Numbered from the stretch's first letter, positions 1 through 5,990 are shown. The stretch: DNA of 6,273 nucleotides from Verrucomicrobiota bacterium (GCA_023446865.1 JAEXPL010000224.1:1-6273), one strand, 5' to 3'. A program made the numbers and translations. Notes: generated by a model from the sequence alone, not told the origin.

Positions 1-2423
1 TGGTCGCGTTTTGCCCGATGGGACTGGTGGCGGTGGTGCTGGGCGTGCTGCTGAATCCCGCCGCCGAGAGCCGGTGGGTGCCGGTGGTTCATTTTCTGGC
101 GCTTGGCGTGGGACTGGCGGTCGCCTTGGGCCATCGGCACGTGTCCCCGACACGGCGCAGCGCGGCGTACTGCGGCTGCTTTGCCGGCGCAGCGGTGGCC
201 GAGTGCGTGGCGACCGGGCTGCGCGGCAACGGCCTGATGCTGGCGTTGCTTGCAGTCCTGTTGGCGGCCGCGGCCGATCGGCTGGCGGTGCGGCTCGTGG
301 TCTATGCTTTCGTGGTCGGCGGGGTCGGGCTGGCCGCGCTCGGCCATGCCGCCGGCTGGTTGGCGGTGCAAGCGCCGCCCGACACCGTAGCGACACCGAC
401 GGCCTGGCTCGGCGCGCTGGCGGTGTTCGGCTTTGCCTGCTTGGTGGTGGTCTATTGGCGACACCTCACGATGCGCCTGCGGCGCACCAACGACGAACTG
501 CGGGTCACCGACGGCTATTTTCGTGCGATGTTCGAGATGGCCGGCGATGGCATCCTGCTCCTCGAGGACGGGCGCATCATCGAGGCCAACACCCAGGCGC
601 AGATCCTCTTCGGCTTCGACGCCCGGGAGTTTCTCGGGCTCCCGGTGACGGCGATCAGTGCCGAGCGGCAGACGAACGGCGAGACCTCGCTCACGGAGGG
701 CCGGCGGTTGCTCGCGGCCGCCGGCGGGCAGGCGCAACATTTTCGGTGGCAGCACCGCCGCAAGGATGGGCGGGTGTTCGAGGCCGAGGTGTCGCTCAGC
801 AGTGCGTTGCAGGGCGCGCGCCGCATCCATCTCGCCATCGTACGCGACCTCACCGACTACCGGATCGTCGAACGCGAGAACCGCCTGCTTGCCACCGCGC
901 TCAACCACGCCGGCGAGGCCGTCGCGATCACCGACGCCACCGGGCGCATCGTGTACGTCAACCGCGCCTTCGAGGAGATCACCGGCTACAACCGGCACGA
1001 GGTGCACGGGCAGAACCCGCGCATCCTGAAGAGTGGCCGGCACGACGCGCTCTTCTACCGCGAACTCTGGACCACGATCGCCGCGGGCCGGCCGTGGCGC
1101 GGGCGCATCCAGAACCGCCGCAAGGACGGCAGCATCTACACGGAGAACTCGTGCATCACGCCGCTGCGCGACGAGCGCGGCGCGACGACGCACTTCGTGG
1201 CGGTCAAACGCGACATCTCGCACGAACTCGAACTCGAAGAGCAGCTCGTGCAGTCGCGCAAGATGGAGGCGGTGGGCCGGCTCGCCGGCGGGATCGCACA
1301 CGATTTCAACAACATCCTCCAGGTCATCACCGGCAATGTCGCGATGGCGGCGATGGACGCCCCGGCCGGCCATCCCGTGCACAGTTCACTCGACGAGGTC
1401 TCCCGGGCGAGTGCGCGCGCGGTGAACCTTGTCCAGCAGCTGCTCGCGTTCAGCCGACGCGAGGAGCTGCGGCTCCGCCCGGTGGAGCTGGGAGCGCTGG
1501 TTGCCGACACGGCCCGAATGTTGCGCCGACTCATCGGCGAGGACATCGCCCTCGAACTCCCGCCGGCGCCAGGGCCCCTGCCTGTGCTCGGCGATCCGGG
1601 ACGCATCGAACAGGTGCTGCTCAACCTCTGCGTCAACGCCCGCGACGCCATGCCGGACGGCGGGCGAATCACGATCGAGTCCGAGCTCATCGACCTCGAC
1701 GAGCAGTACTGCCGCGACCATCCCGAGGCCCGGCCCGGCCGGCACGTGGTCGTGGCCGTGTCCGACGACGGCTGCGGCATCCCGAAGGAGATCCAGCACC
1801 GCATCTTCGAGCCGTTCTTCTCGACCAAGGAAGTGGGGCGGGGCACCGGTCTCGGCCTCGCGACGGTGTACGCGATCGTCCGCCAGCACGGCGGCTTCAT
1901 CAATCTGTATTCGGAGATCGGGCTCGGAACGACCTTCCGCTTCTACCTGCCGGCGGCGCCCGAGGCCGCGGCGGCGGAGTTGGCGGCGAGCGCGACGCCC
2001 GAGCAGGCGCTGCTCCGTGGCGCGGGGGAGACGATTCTGCTCGCGGAGGACGACGAGCAGGTGCTGGCCATCGCCAACCGGGTGCTGGTGCAGGCGGGGT
2101 ACCGTGTGCTCACGGCCCGCGACGGCGACGAGGCGCTCGCGTTGCACGAGACGCACGCCGGCCCGATCCATCTCGCGATCCTCGATGTCGTGATGCCGCA
2201 CCGCAACGGCCGGCAGACGCACGACGAACTACGCCGGCGCGATCCGGCCCTGCCAGTGCTCTTCGCCACCGGCTACAGCTACCACCACCTGCAGGACGGT
2301 TTGGTCGACCAGCAACTGGTGCTGCGCAAGCCCTTCACGCCCCGCGAACTGCTCGGGCAAGTGCGGGTTGCAATGGAGTCGCGCTCCTCCGCCGAACCGG
2401 CGACCGAAATGCCGGCCCAATGA
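1..2423 (+). CDS. Membrane-bound PAS hybrid sensor histidine kinase/response regulator (5' end probably outside the window)
   Basis: Numbering is from the ATG at 18. Residues 1-147 carry about five or six hydrophobic segments, so the sensor is anchored in the inner membrane. PAS 1 covers about 165-280 and PAS 2 about 287-400 (ATGRIVYVNRAFEEITGYN). The HisKA H-box is GIAHDFNN with phospho-acceptor H428. HATPase_c follows: N-box around N536/N540 (NLCVNARDAM), G1 box DDGCG at 583-587, FEPFFSTK at 597-604 and GTGLGLA at 609-615. A receiver domain fills about 671-785, with acidic pair D678/D679, phospho-acceptor D723 (LDVVMP), T751 and K771 (RKPF). By family knowledge it autophosphorylates on His and passes phosphate to its own Asp. 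No DNA-binding output is present and no partner regulator or Hpt protein lies nearby; the ligand is unknown. The frame is open to the left edge (first full codon at 3), the first hydrophobic helix continues upstream of 18, and no ribosome site precedes 18, so the true start is probably outside. The TGA is at 2421-2423. Confidence 0.93.
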   Translation, partial: VAFCPMGLVAVVLGVLLNPAAESRWVPVVHFLALGVGLAVALGHRHVSPTRRSAAYCGCFAGAAVAECVATGLRGNGLMLALLAVLLAAAADRLAVRLVVYAFVVGGVGLAALGHAAGWLAVQAPPDTVATPTAWLGALAVFGFACLVVVYWRHLTMRLRRTNDELRVTDGYFRAMFEMAGDGILLLEDGRIIEANTQAQILFGFDAREFLGLPVTAISAERQTNGETSLTEGRRLLAAAGGQAQHFRWQHRRKDGRVFEAEVSLSSALQGARRIHLAIVRDLTDYRIVERENRLLATALNHAGEAVAITDATGRIVYVNRAFEEITGYNRHEVHGQNPRILKSGRHDALFYRELWTTIAAGRPWRGRIQNRRKDGSIYTENSCITPLRDERGATTHFVAVKRDISHELELEEQLVQSRKMEAVGRLAGGIAHDFNNILQVITGNVAMAAMDAPAGHPVHSSLDEVSRASARAVNLVQQLLAFSRREELRLRPVELGALVADTARMLRRLIGEDIALELPPAPGPLPVLGDPGRIEQVLLNLCVNARDAMPDGGRITIESELIDLDEQYCRDHPEARPGRHVVVAVSDDGCGIPKEIQHRIFEPFFSTKEVGRGTGLGLATVYAIVRQHGGFINLYSEIGLGTTFRFYLPAAPEAAAAELAASATPEQALLRGAGETILLAEDDEQVLAIANRVLVQAGYRVLTARDGDEALALHETHAGPIHLAILDVVMPHRNGRQTHDELRRRDPALPVLFATGYSYHHLQDGLVDQQLVLRKPFTPRELLGQVRVAMESRSSAEPATEMPAQ

Positions 2424-2450
2424 TGCCCATGCCATCGGCCGCCCATGGTG

Positions 2451-2474
2451 GACCGCGTTGCCCCTAACGCGGTC
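2451..2474 (+). terminator. Stem-loop after the kinase gene, possible terminator
   Basis: GACCGCGTT and AACGCGGTC form a perfect 9-bp stem around the 6-base loop GCCCCT, starting 28 bases after the kinase stop codon. The run after the stem is G-rich rather than T-rich, so it is not a textbook intrinsic terminator. A GC-rich hairpin between convergent genes could still stop transcription from either side or protect the mRNA 3' end. Confidence 0.5.
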
Positions 2475-2525
2475 GGGGTGGGCGCAGCCGCGGGTAACGT
2501 CAGTCCACCAGTGATCGAGAGGCCG

Positions 2526-2550
2526 CTGTAGACCGAGTCCGCGACCCGCT
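2526..2550 (+). repeat. Degenerate GTAG-type REP-like sequence
   Basis: The 25 bases match the REP-like element at 3330-3354 at 18 of 25 positions, sharing the head CTGTAG and the later block GCGACCCG. The stem is largely lost, so it looks like a decayed copy. The match was found by eye and is weaker than the other copies. Confidence 0.35.
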
Positions 2551-2557
2551 TGAGGGC

Positions 2558-2573
2558 TCTGCCGTACGGCAGA
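2558..2573. repeat. 16-bp perfect palindrome
   Basis: TCTGCCGTACGGCAGA is its own reverse complement over 16 bases. It lies in the convergent gap between the kinase and the flavodoxin gene, about 75 bases beyond the 3' end of the latter. It could be the stem of a terminator for the minus-strand gene, a remnant repeat, or a protein site; nothing nearby decides between these. Confidence 0.5.
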
Positions 2574-2645
2574 AGGTCCACCCCCAAGCGTCGGCCTATT
2601 CCGCCTGGCGCGAGAAACGGTATTCAGCTGGGCGGCGGGGCGGTT

Positions 2646-3200
2646 TCACCACGGGAAGCGTGTGCGGCCGGAGGTGAGGGGATGCTCCTCCTTGCGGCCG
2701 TCGACATAGAGCGCGACCCACTCGGCGAGGCGCTGGCCGAGACGCCGGCAGGACTCGACCTCGCGCGGTTCGCGCGGCTCGCCGGCGATCGTGGCGCCAT
2801 AGTGGACATTGAACTGGTGCGCCACGTAGTCGGGCAGGCCGAAGACGAGGAAGCCGAAGTTGACGAGGATGGTGTGGATCGACTGGCAGGTGAGTTCGGC
2901 GCCGCCGCCCCAGCCGCCCTGCGAGCTGAACGCGCAGCCGATGCGGCCGTCGATCTTGCCCCAGTCGTCGGGCATCTTGGTGTCCCAGAACTGTTTCATT
3001 TCCCAGGCGACGAGGCCCATGTTGACCGGCGAGCCCACGGCGATGCCGTGGCACCAGCGAACGTCCTCCGCGGTGGCGTCGGCGACGGCGCGTAAGCGGA
3101 CTTCCATGCCGGAGATGCGCTTGGCGCCCTCGGCGACTTCGACGGCCATCTTGGCGGTGTTGCCGCTCTTGGAGTGGTAGAGAACGAGGATATTGCCCAT
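2646..3200 (-). CDS. Flavodoxin-fold FMN-binding protein, WrbA-like NAD(P)H:quinone oxidoreductase family
   Basis: The 184-residue product starts MGNILVLYHSKSGNT, a beta strand leading into the FMN phosphate-binding loop S10-T15. GSPVNMG (56-62) and FSSQGGWGGG (91-100) fit the two loops that hold the isoalloxazine ring in flavodoxin-fold proteins. There is no signal peptide, so it should be cytosolic. Family members reduce quinones by two electrons from NAD(P)H or act as electron carriers; the substrate here cannot be read from sequence. It is slightly shorter than typical WrbA (about 200 residues) and its C-terminus (about 138-184) is basic and divergent, so I give no gene symbol. The ATG at 3198-3200 places the first beta strand at the N-terminus as expected; no clear Shine-Dalgarno precedes it. 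It is transcribed toward the kinase gene and appears to stand alone. Confidence 0.87.
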   Translation of the reverse strand: MGNILVLYHSKSGNTAKMAVEVAEGAKRISGMEVRLRAVADATAEDVRWCHGIAVGSPVNMGLVAWEMKQFWDTKMPDDWGKIDGRIGCAFSSQGGWGGGAELTCQSIHTILVNFGFLVFGLPDYVAHQFNVHYGATIAGEPREPREVESCRRLGQRLAEWVALYVDGRKEEHPLTSGRTRFPW

Positions 3201-3329
3201 GGGGATGGAATTGGTTGCGCGCCCAGTTCGCGGAAGGCCCGCGGGAGGTCGAGCGTGATCTGCACGGATGGCGGATGCGGGGCGGGAGCGAACTGAGTGA
3301 ATGTGGATAACAGGAAGGCAGGAACGGAG

Positions 3330-3354
3330 CTGTAGGCCGGGGTGGCGACCCGGC
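3330..3354 (+). repeat. GTAG-type REP-like palindrome, copy 1
   Basis: CTGTAG is followed directly by an imperfect hairpin: GCCGGG (3336-3341), a 7-base loop, and CCCGGC (3349-3354). A GTAG tetranucleotide at the 5' foot of a GC-rich hairpin is the described layout of REP elements mobilised by RAYT (TnpA-REP) proteins. Confidence 0.6.
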
Positions 3355-3377
3355 TTTCGCGATCCGGGGCTCGATCC

Positions 3378-3403
3378 GGCGGTATCGGAGAAACCGCCCT
3401 ACC
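3378..3403 (-). repeat. GTAG-type REP-like palindrome, copy 2, inverted to copy 1
   Basis: Read on the minus strand it begins GGTAGG, then GGCGGT pairs with ACCGCC around a 9-base loop that can add two inner pairs past one A-A mismatch. With copy 1 the outer GTAGG (3332-3336) and CCTAC (3398-3402) face each other, the head-to-head layout of a REPIN. Confidence 0.6.
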
Positions 3404-3504
3404 TTGATCGGTTCGGTGTCAGCTTCCGAGGAAGGTGTGGCGTGGACGTTCGAGCGGGTGCGCGACGACGCGACCGACCGCAACAAACCCTTGATCGCCC
3501 CGGA

Positions 3505-3524
3505 GCCGGCACTACGCTGCCGGC
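3505..3524. repeat. 7-bp perfect hairpin
   Basis: GCCGGCA (3505-3511) and TGCCGGC (3518-3524) pair around the loop CTACGC. No T-run follows. It lies in the gap upstream of the zinc-ribbon gene; the loop carries CTAC, the complement of the GTAG seen in the REP-like copies, but it is not at the foot of the stem. Confidence 0.4.
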
Positions 3525-3570
3525 CATGAACCCCGTGGTCACCTTCGCTTCCCCCGACAGCGCGATAGCG

Positions 3571-3648
3571 CTAACCAGTGTAGCGTTGGGCCAGAGAACA
3601 ACCACCTGTGAAACCAGCATTGAGTGCCGGTGAATCCAAAGGTTAGGC
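3571..3648 (+). other. CTAACC...GGTTAG inverted repeat, attC-like boundary (tentative)
   Basis: CTAACC (3571-3576) is the reverse complement of GGTTAG (3641-3646). GTTAGGC at 3642-3648 matches the integron attC core GTTRRRY, the next gene starts seven bases later, and a second GTTRRRY match, GTTGGGC, lies inside at 3585-3591. The 76-78 base span is within the attC size range. Against it, the left arm reads CGCTAAC, which does not satisfy RYYYAAC, and I cannot pair good L' and L'' boxes. It may be chance. Confidence 0.25.
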
Positions 3649-3654
3649 ACAAGA

Positions 3655-3987
3655 ATGAAGCTGCCTCCTCAACTATTGAATGATCAGCGGTTCTGGACAG
3701 CCGTCGTGGTTGTGGTTGTGGTCCTATTCTCCGCCGTCAGAGGAATGCGGCGTCCTAAAGAGAAACACTTCATCTGCTGCAAGTGCGGCAGGCGTGAGGA
3801 CTACAGTCCGAGAACGATCCAAGCCTGGCGGGACGGGAAGAACAGGATCTATTGCAGGTCATGCCATCAGGCGTGGATTCGAAGCCGGAAAGAGAATCGG
3901 GAGCATTCGAGTAGCGGATGCCTTTCCGGGCTTGTCATCGGTATCAGTCTGTTTGGTGCGATCGCCTATTCTCTCTTTACGGCATGA
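3655..3987 (+). CDS. Hypothetical small membrane protein with a zinc ribbon between two membrane segments
   Basis: I do not recognise this 110-residue protein as a named family. Residues 14-29 are a strongly hydrophobic helix with seven valines in a row (17-23). A basic stretch (RRPKEK) and a four-cysteine zinc ribbon follow: C41-x2-C44 and C67-x2-C70, with extra C42 and H71. Residues 89-108 form a second hydrophobic helix. The basic residues around the ribbon suggest it sits in the cytoplasm between two membrane crossings, a topology inferred from the positive-inside rule. An AGG at 3645-3647 lies seven bases before the ATG and could serve as ribosome site. Base composition is clearly lower in GC than the kinase, and the codons look different (CTA, TTG, AAT), suggesting transfer. 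The 163-residue gene follows 100 bases later on the same strand. Confidence 0.75.
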   Translation: MKLPPQLLNDQRFWTAVVVVVVVLFSAVRGMRRPKEKHFICCKCGRREDYSPRTIQAWRDGKNRIYCRSCHQAWIRSRKENREHSSSGCLSGLVIGISLFGAIAYSLFTA

Positions 3988-4008
3988 GAAGCCCGGCAAC
4001 AGGCGGCC

Positions 4009-4036
4009 AGGTGGAACGCCAGAAAAGGCCCCACCT
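4009..4036 (+). terminator. Stem-loop after the zinc-ribbon gene, possible terminator
   Basis: AGGTGG (4009-4014) pairs with CCACCT (4031-4036), and inside the loop GCC (4018-4020) can pair with GGC (4027-4029) around AGAAAA. It begins 21 bases after the TGA at 3985-3987. No T-run follows, so it could equally be part of a larger folded intergenic element: AAGCC-N4-AAC at 3989-4000 mirrors GTT-N4-GGCTT at 4068-4079. Confidence 0.35.
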
Positions 4037-4087
4037 TCCACTTCGGGCCAGGAATCCGGCGTCCCTCGTTCGTAGGCTTTCGATGAT

Positions 4088-4579
4088 ATGCAGACCCTAG
4101 ACGAAACGGTTGCCCGCGTCTGCCACCTTGCGTGCAACTTCTACGCAGTCGGCAACCCGTCTCCCTCTGACTTGTTCAAGGCATCGGGCTATCGCGAGCA
4201 TCGGGATGCTGTCGGCGAGTCCATCCTTCACGGGTACCTCTCACGGCATTCCGAACTGATCGACGGGTGGCGGAGATACTCCGAAGACAAGCGCTGCGAC
4301 GGATGGTATTTCGCAGAAGAACCTGGCGGAACATATCGGGTCGGTCACGCTCCCAAGGTGGTGTCCAAGAACGAGCGACGATTTGCCGACCGCGCCGAAG
4401 CGTGTGCGGCGTTCGTGAAGTGCGAAATGGAGTCGCTCGTGAAGACGGGATCGCGGCCTGTATTGCTGGTGCTTCTGCTCTGGTCGATCGCTGAAGGGGC
4501 GAAAGCATTTTGGCGTGCGGTGACGCCCATCGCGAGAGGCGGATCGCGGGGCGATGACGGCTACATCGGGCACGGTTGA
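4088..4579 (+). CDS. Hypothetical protein, 163 residues, unrecognised
   Basis: I cannot assign this to a family. The N-terminal 115 residues look like a compact soluble domain with alternating helices and two conserved-looking features, WRRYSEDKRCDGWYF (61-75) and DRAEACAAFVKCEME (101-115). A short hydrophobic stretch (124-135) follows, then a basic, glycine-rich tail (149-163) ending GYIGHG. The hydrophobic stretch is short for a membrane helix but could anchor the C-terminus. No signal peptide is seen. The ATG at 4088 lacks a clear Shine-Dalgarno; the ATG at 4083 is in another frame. GC content is below that of the flanking kinase and phosphoesterase genes, matching the zinc-ribbon gene upstream, so the pair may have arrived together. 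The residue pattern is protein-like rather than the arginine/alanine-rich translation typical of shadow frames here. Confidence 0.68.
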   Translation: MQTLDETVARVCHLACNFYAVGNPSPSDLFKASGYREHRDAVGESILHGYLSRHSELIDGWRRYSEDKRCDGWYFAEEPGGTYRVGHAPKVVSKNERRFADRAEACAAFVKCEMESLVKTGSRPVLLVLLLWSIAEGAKAFWRAVTPIARGGSRGDDGYIGHG

Positions 4580-4619
4580 GCGGCACAATTGCTGGTGTGA
4601 GGAACGGAAGGTCGTCTCC

Positions 4620-4632
4620 GAGCCTTCGGCTC
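4620..4632. terminator. Small hairpin between convergent genes
   Basis: GAGCC and GGCTC pair around the triloop TTC, 40 bases after the stop of the 163-residue gene. The stem is only 5 bp and has no T-run, so a terminator role is weakly supported. Confidence 0.25.
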
Positions 4633-4739
4633 CGCTGTGGTGGTGCAGATGAGGGGCGAGTGTCGAGGGACGAGGGCGCGAATCGCCGGTGGTGACATCC
4701 GAGTCTCTCGGCGGCTCCGGTTCTTCCGCGGTACTCTGG

Positions 4740-4784
4740 CTCTCGACGCTCGTCCTCTCGACGCTCGTCCTCTCGACTCTCGAC
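4740..4784. repeat. 15-bp tandem repeat, two exact units and one diverged
   Basis: CTCTCGACGCTCGTC occurs exactly at 4740-4754 and 4755-4769; the third unit, CTCTCGACTCTCGAC (4770-4784), keeps 12 of 15 bases. The array ends 14 bases before the stop codon of the phosphoesterase gene. The reverse complement of the unit recurs at 5825-5839 with 13 of 15 identical. Confidence 0.8.
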
Positions 4785-4798
4785 CAACTGACCACGGC

Positions 4799-5767
4799 TC
4801 AGCTGCCGTAGGTCACGAGCTGGTTCTCGACGGTGCCGTCGTCGTAGAAGTCGACGAGGGCGTAGGCGGGGGCGAACTCCTGGAACGCGCCTTTCCACCA
4901 GGCACCGCAGACGGCGCCGTTGCAGAGGTAACGCACGCCGAGGTAGCGCACGTCGTCGGCGAGGTGGATGTGGCCGCTGAGGCAGACCTTCACGTTGGGA
5001 TGGCGGTGGAAGAGGGTCTTCAGTCGGACGACGTCGGTGTGGACCCAGGCGCCGGGGATTTGCCACTGGCCGAAGGGCGCGAGGTCGCCGTCGAAGAAGA
5101 CGCACGCGCTGAGGATCGGGATGTGCGAGAGGATGCAGATCGGAGTGGTGGCGGGAGTCTTCGCGAGGTCGCGGGCGAGCCACCACAGCTGGGTGTCGTC
5201 GATGCGGGCGACATAGGCGGCGCTGCTTGCAGTGTGGCGCTCCATGCTGTCGAGCACGATGAAGTGCCAGCCGTTGAGCTCGAAGGAGTAGTGGCGGTCC
5301 TTCAGGCCAAGGCGGTCGAGCGCGAGGCGTTTGCCGTAGGCGGGATCGGACTCGATCTCCGGGGTGTCGTGTTTGCCCCACCCCCAGACGTCGTGGTTGC
5401 CGAGGCAGAGCCGGTAGGGGAGTTTCACCTCCGCGGAGAAGACGCGCTCCCAGACATCCCAATGGGCGTGGGCGCTGGCTTTGTCGCCATAGAGCGAATC
5501 CATGATGAGATCGCCGCCGAAGAGGAGCACGTCGGGCCGGTCGGGCTGGTTCTGGGCGTGACGGATGGCGGCGGCCATGCCCTCGGGAGCCCCGAGATCG
5601 GGGCGGACGTGGAGGTCCGTGAGGTGGGCGGCGCGGAGCAGGCGGCGGCGGGCGGGGTTGGGCGCCGGCGCGGGCGCCTGGCCGGCGAGGAGCGGGGCGG
5701 CGACGGCGGTGCCGAGGGTGAGCGCGCCGAGATCGCGCAGAAAGCTGCGGCGGGGCAGTTGGGGCAT
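4799..5767 (-). CDS. Tat-exported calcineurin-like metallophosphoesterase
   Basis: The 322-residue protein has the full set of calcineurin-like metal ligands: D51 and H53 (DLH), D86 (GGD), N124/H125 in GNHD (123-126), H215 (SH), and H266/H268 (GHIH). Such enzymes hold two metal ions and hydrolyse phosphomonoesters or phosphodiesters; the substrate here is not evident. The N-terminus RRSFLRDLG (6-14), followed by an Ala/Leu-rich segment to about residue 29 and a proline/alanine linker, is a twin-arginine signal, so it is probably exported folded to the periplasm. The signal sets the start at the ATG at 5765-5767; no good ribosome site precedes it (CCTCCC lies upstream instead). The stop is TGA at 4799-4801. 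It shares strand with the solute-binding gene upstream but is separated by 223 bases containing REP-like hairpins, so co-transcription is doubtful. Confidence 0.92.
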   Translation of the reverse strand: MPQLPRRSFLRDLGALTLGTAVAAPLLAGQAPAPAPNPARRRLLRAAHLTDLHVRPDLGAPEGMAAAIRHAQNQPDRPDVLLFGGDLIMDSLYGDKASAHAHWDVWERVFSAEVKLPYRLCLGNHDVWGWGKHDTPEIESDPAYGKRLALDRLGLKDRHYSFELNGWHFIVLDSMERHTASSAAYVARIDDTQLWWLARDLAKTPATTPICILSHIPILSACVFFDGDLAPFGQWQIPGAWVHTDVVRLKTLFHRHPNVKVCLSGHIHLADDVRYLGVRYLCNGAVCGAWWKGAFQEFAPAYALVDFYDDGTVENQLVTYGS

Positions 5768-5824
5768 GACGGGAGGCTGGCGCGCAGGGCGGTGGCGGGC
5801 AATCGCCGAAGCCGTCGCGTGGCG

Positions 5825-5854
5825 GACGAGAGTCGAGTGTCGACCGACGAGCGC
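5825..5854. repeat. GACGAG/GTCGAG repeat upstream of the phosphoesterase gene
   Basis: GACGAGAGTCGAGTG (5825-5839) matches the reverse complement of the 4740-4784 tandem unit at 13 of 15 bases. The overlapping stretch 5834-5854 matches 4657-4677 in direct orientation at 18 of 21 bases, sharing CGAGTGTCGA and GACGAG. The phosphoesterase gene is thus bracketed by related short repeats. Confidence 0.55.
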
Positions 5855-5886
5855 TTCCTCATGACCGAGGGATAGGCCGAGCGAAC

Positions 5887-5913
5887 GGACGGCGGCGGAG
5901 CGCCGTCCCTACC
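5887..5913 (-). repeat. GTAG-type REP-like palindrome, copy 3
   Basis: Read on the minus strand it begins GGTAGG and continues into a perfect 8-bp stem: GGACGGCG (5887-5894) pairs with CGCCGTCC (5901-5908) around a 6-base loop. It lies downstream of the solute-binding gene and could also end its transcript, though no T-run follows. Confidence 0.65.
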
Positions 5914-5942
5914 GGGGCAGTTCGATGTGTGCGCGAGGGGGC

Positions 5943-5965
5943 CACCGCGCCGCGGTGCCCTACAG
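5943..5965 (-). repeat. GTAG-type REP-like palindrome, copy 4
   Basis: Read on the minus strand it begins CTGTAGGG and continues into a near-continuous palindrome: CACCGCG (5943-5949) and CGCGGTG (5951-5957) about one central base. It has the same orientation as copy 3, with the GTAG heads 51 bases apart, and lies 26 bases past the stop codon of the solute-binding gene. Confidence 0.6.
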
Positions 5966-5990
5966 ACGCAAGCCCCTCGGTCGCGGCGGG

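Larger units (their letters stand above)
3201..3654. other. 454-bp divergent intergenic region with repeats and no convincing gene
   Basis: This gap separates the minus-strand flavodoxin gene from the plus-strand zinc-ribbon gene, so promoters for both should lie here, but I could not pick out convincing -35/-10 pairs. It contains two inverted REP-like elements (3330-3403), an 8-bp direct repeat CGATCCGG (3360-3367 and 3372-3379), a 7-bp hairpin (3505-3524) and a CTAACC/GGTTAG inverted repeat (3571-3646). Open frames crossing it have arginine- and alanine-rich translations without recognisable domains. Confidence 0.6.

Noticed and set aside
11..2467. 818-residue open frame on the plus strand overlapping the kinase in another frame
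   Set aside because: It is arginine-, alanine- and glycine-rich with no domains, whereas the overlapping frame contains every kinase motif in order. It is a GC-driven shadow frame.
2996..3265. Minus-strand frame starting GTG with VQITLDLPRAFRELG, reminiscent of the start of small antitoxin proteins
   Set aside because: Only about the first 20 residues look protein-like; it then runs out of frame through the flavodoxin gene. It could be a remnant, but the likeness is too short to call.
3360..3379. CGATCCGG direct repeat as a target-site duplication
   Set aside because: The copies are only 4 bases apart, inside the REP pair, so no element lies between them.
2596..3486. 296-residue minus-strand frame overlapping the flavodoxin gene
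   Set aside because: Its translation is rich in Arg, Pro and His with no domain, and the overlapping frame has a clear FMN-binding loop.
4176..5462. 428-residue minus-strand frame across the 163-residue gene and the phosphoesterase
   Set aside because: It is arginine-rich and domain-free, and spans two better supported genes on opposite strands.
4637..5875. 412-residue plus-strand frame antisense to the phosphoesterase gene
   Set aside because: Its Val/Glu/Gly-rich translation is the usual mirror of a high-GC gene; the minus strand carries the full metallophosphoesterase motif set and a Tat signal.
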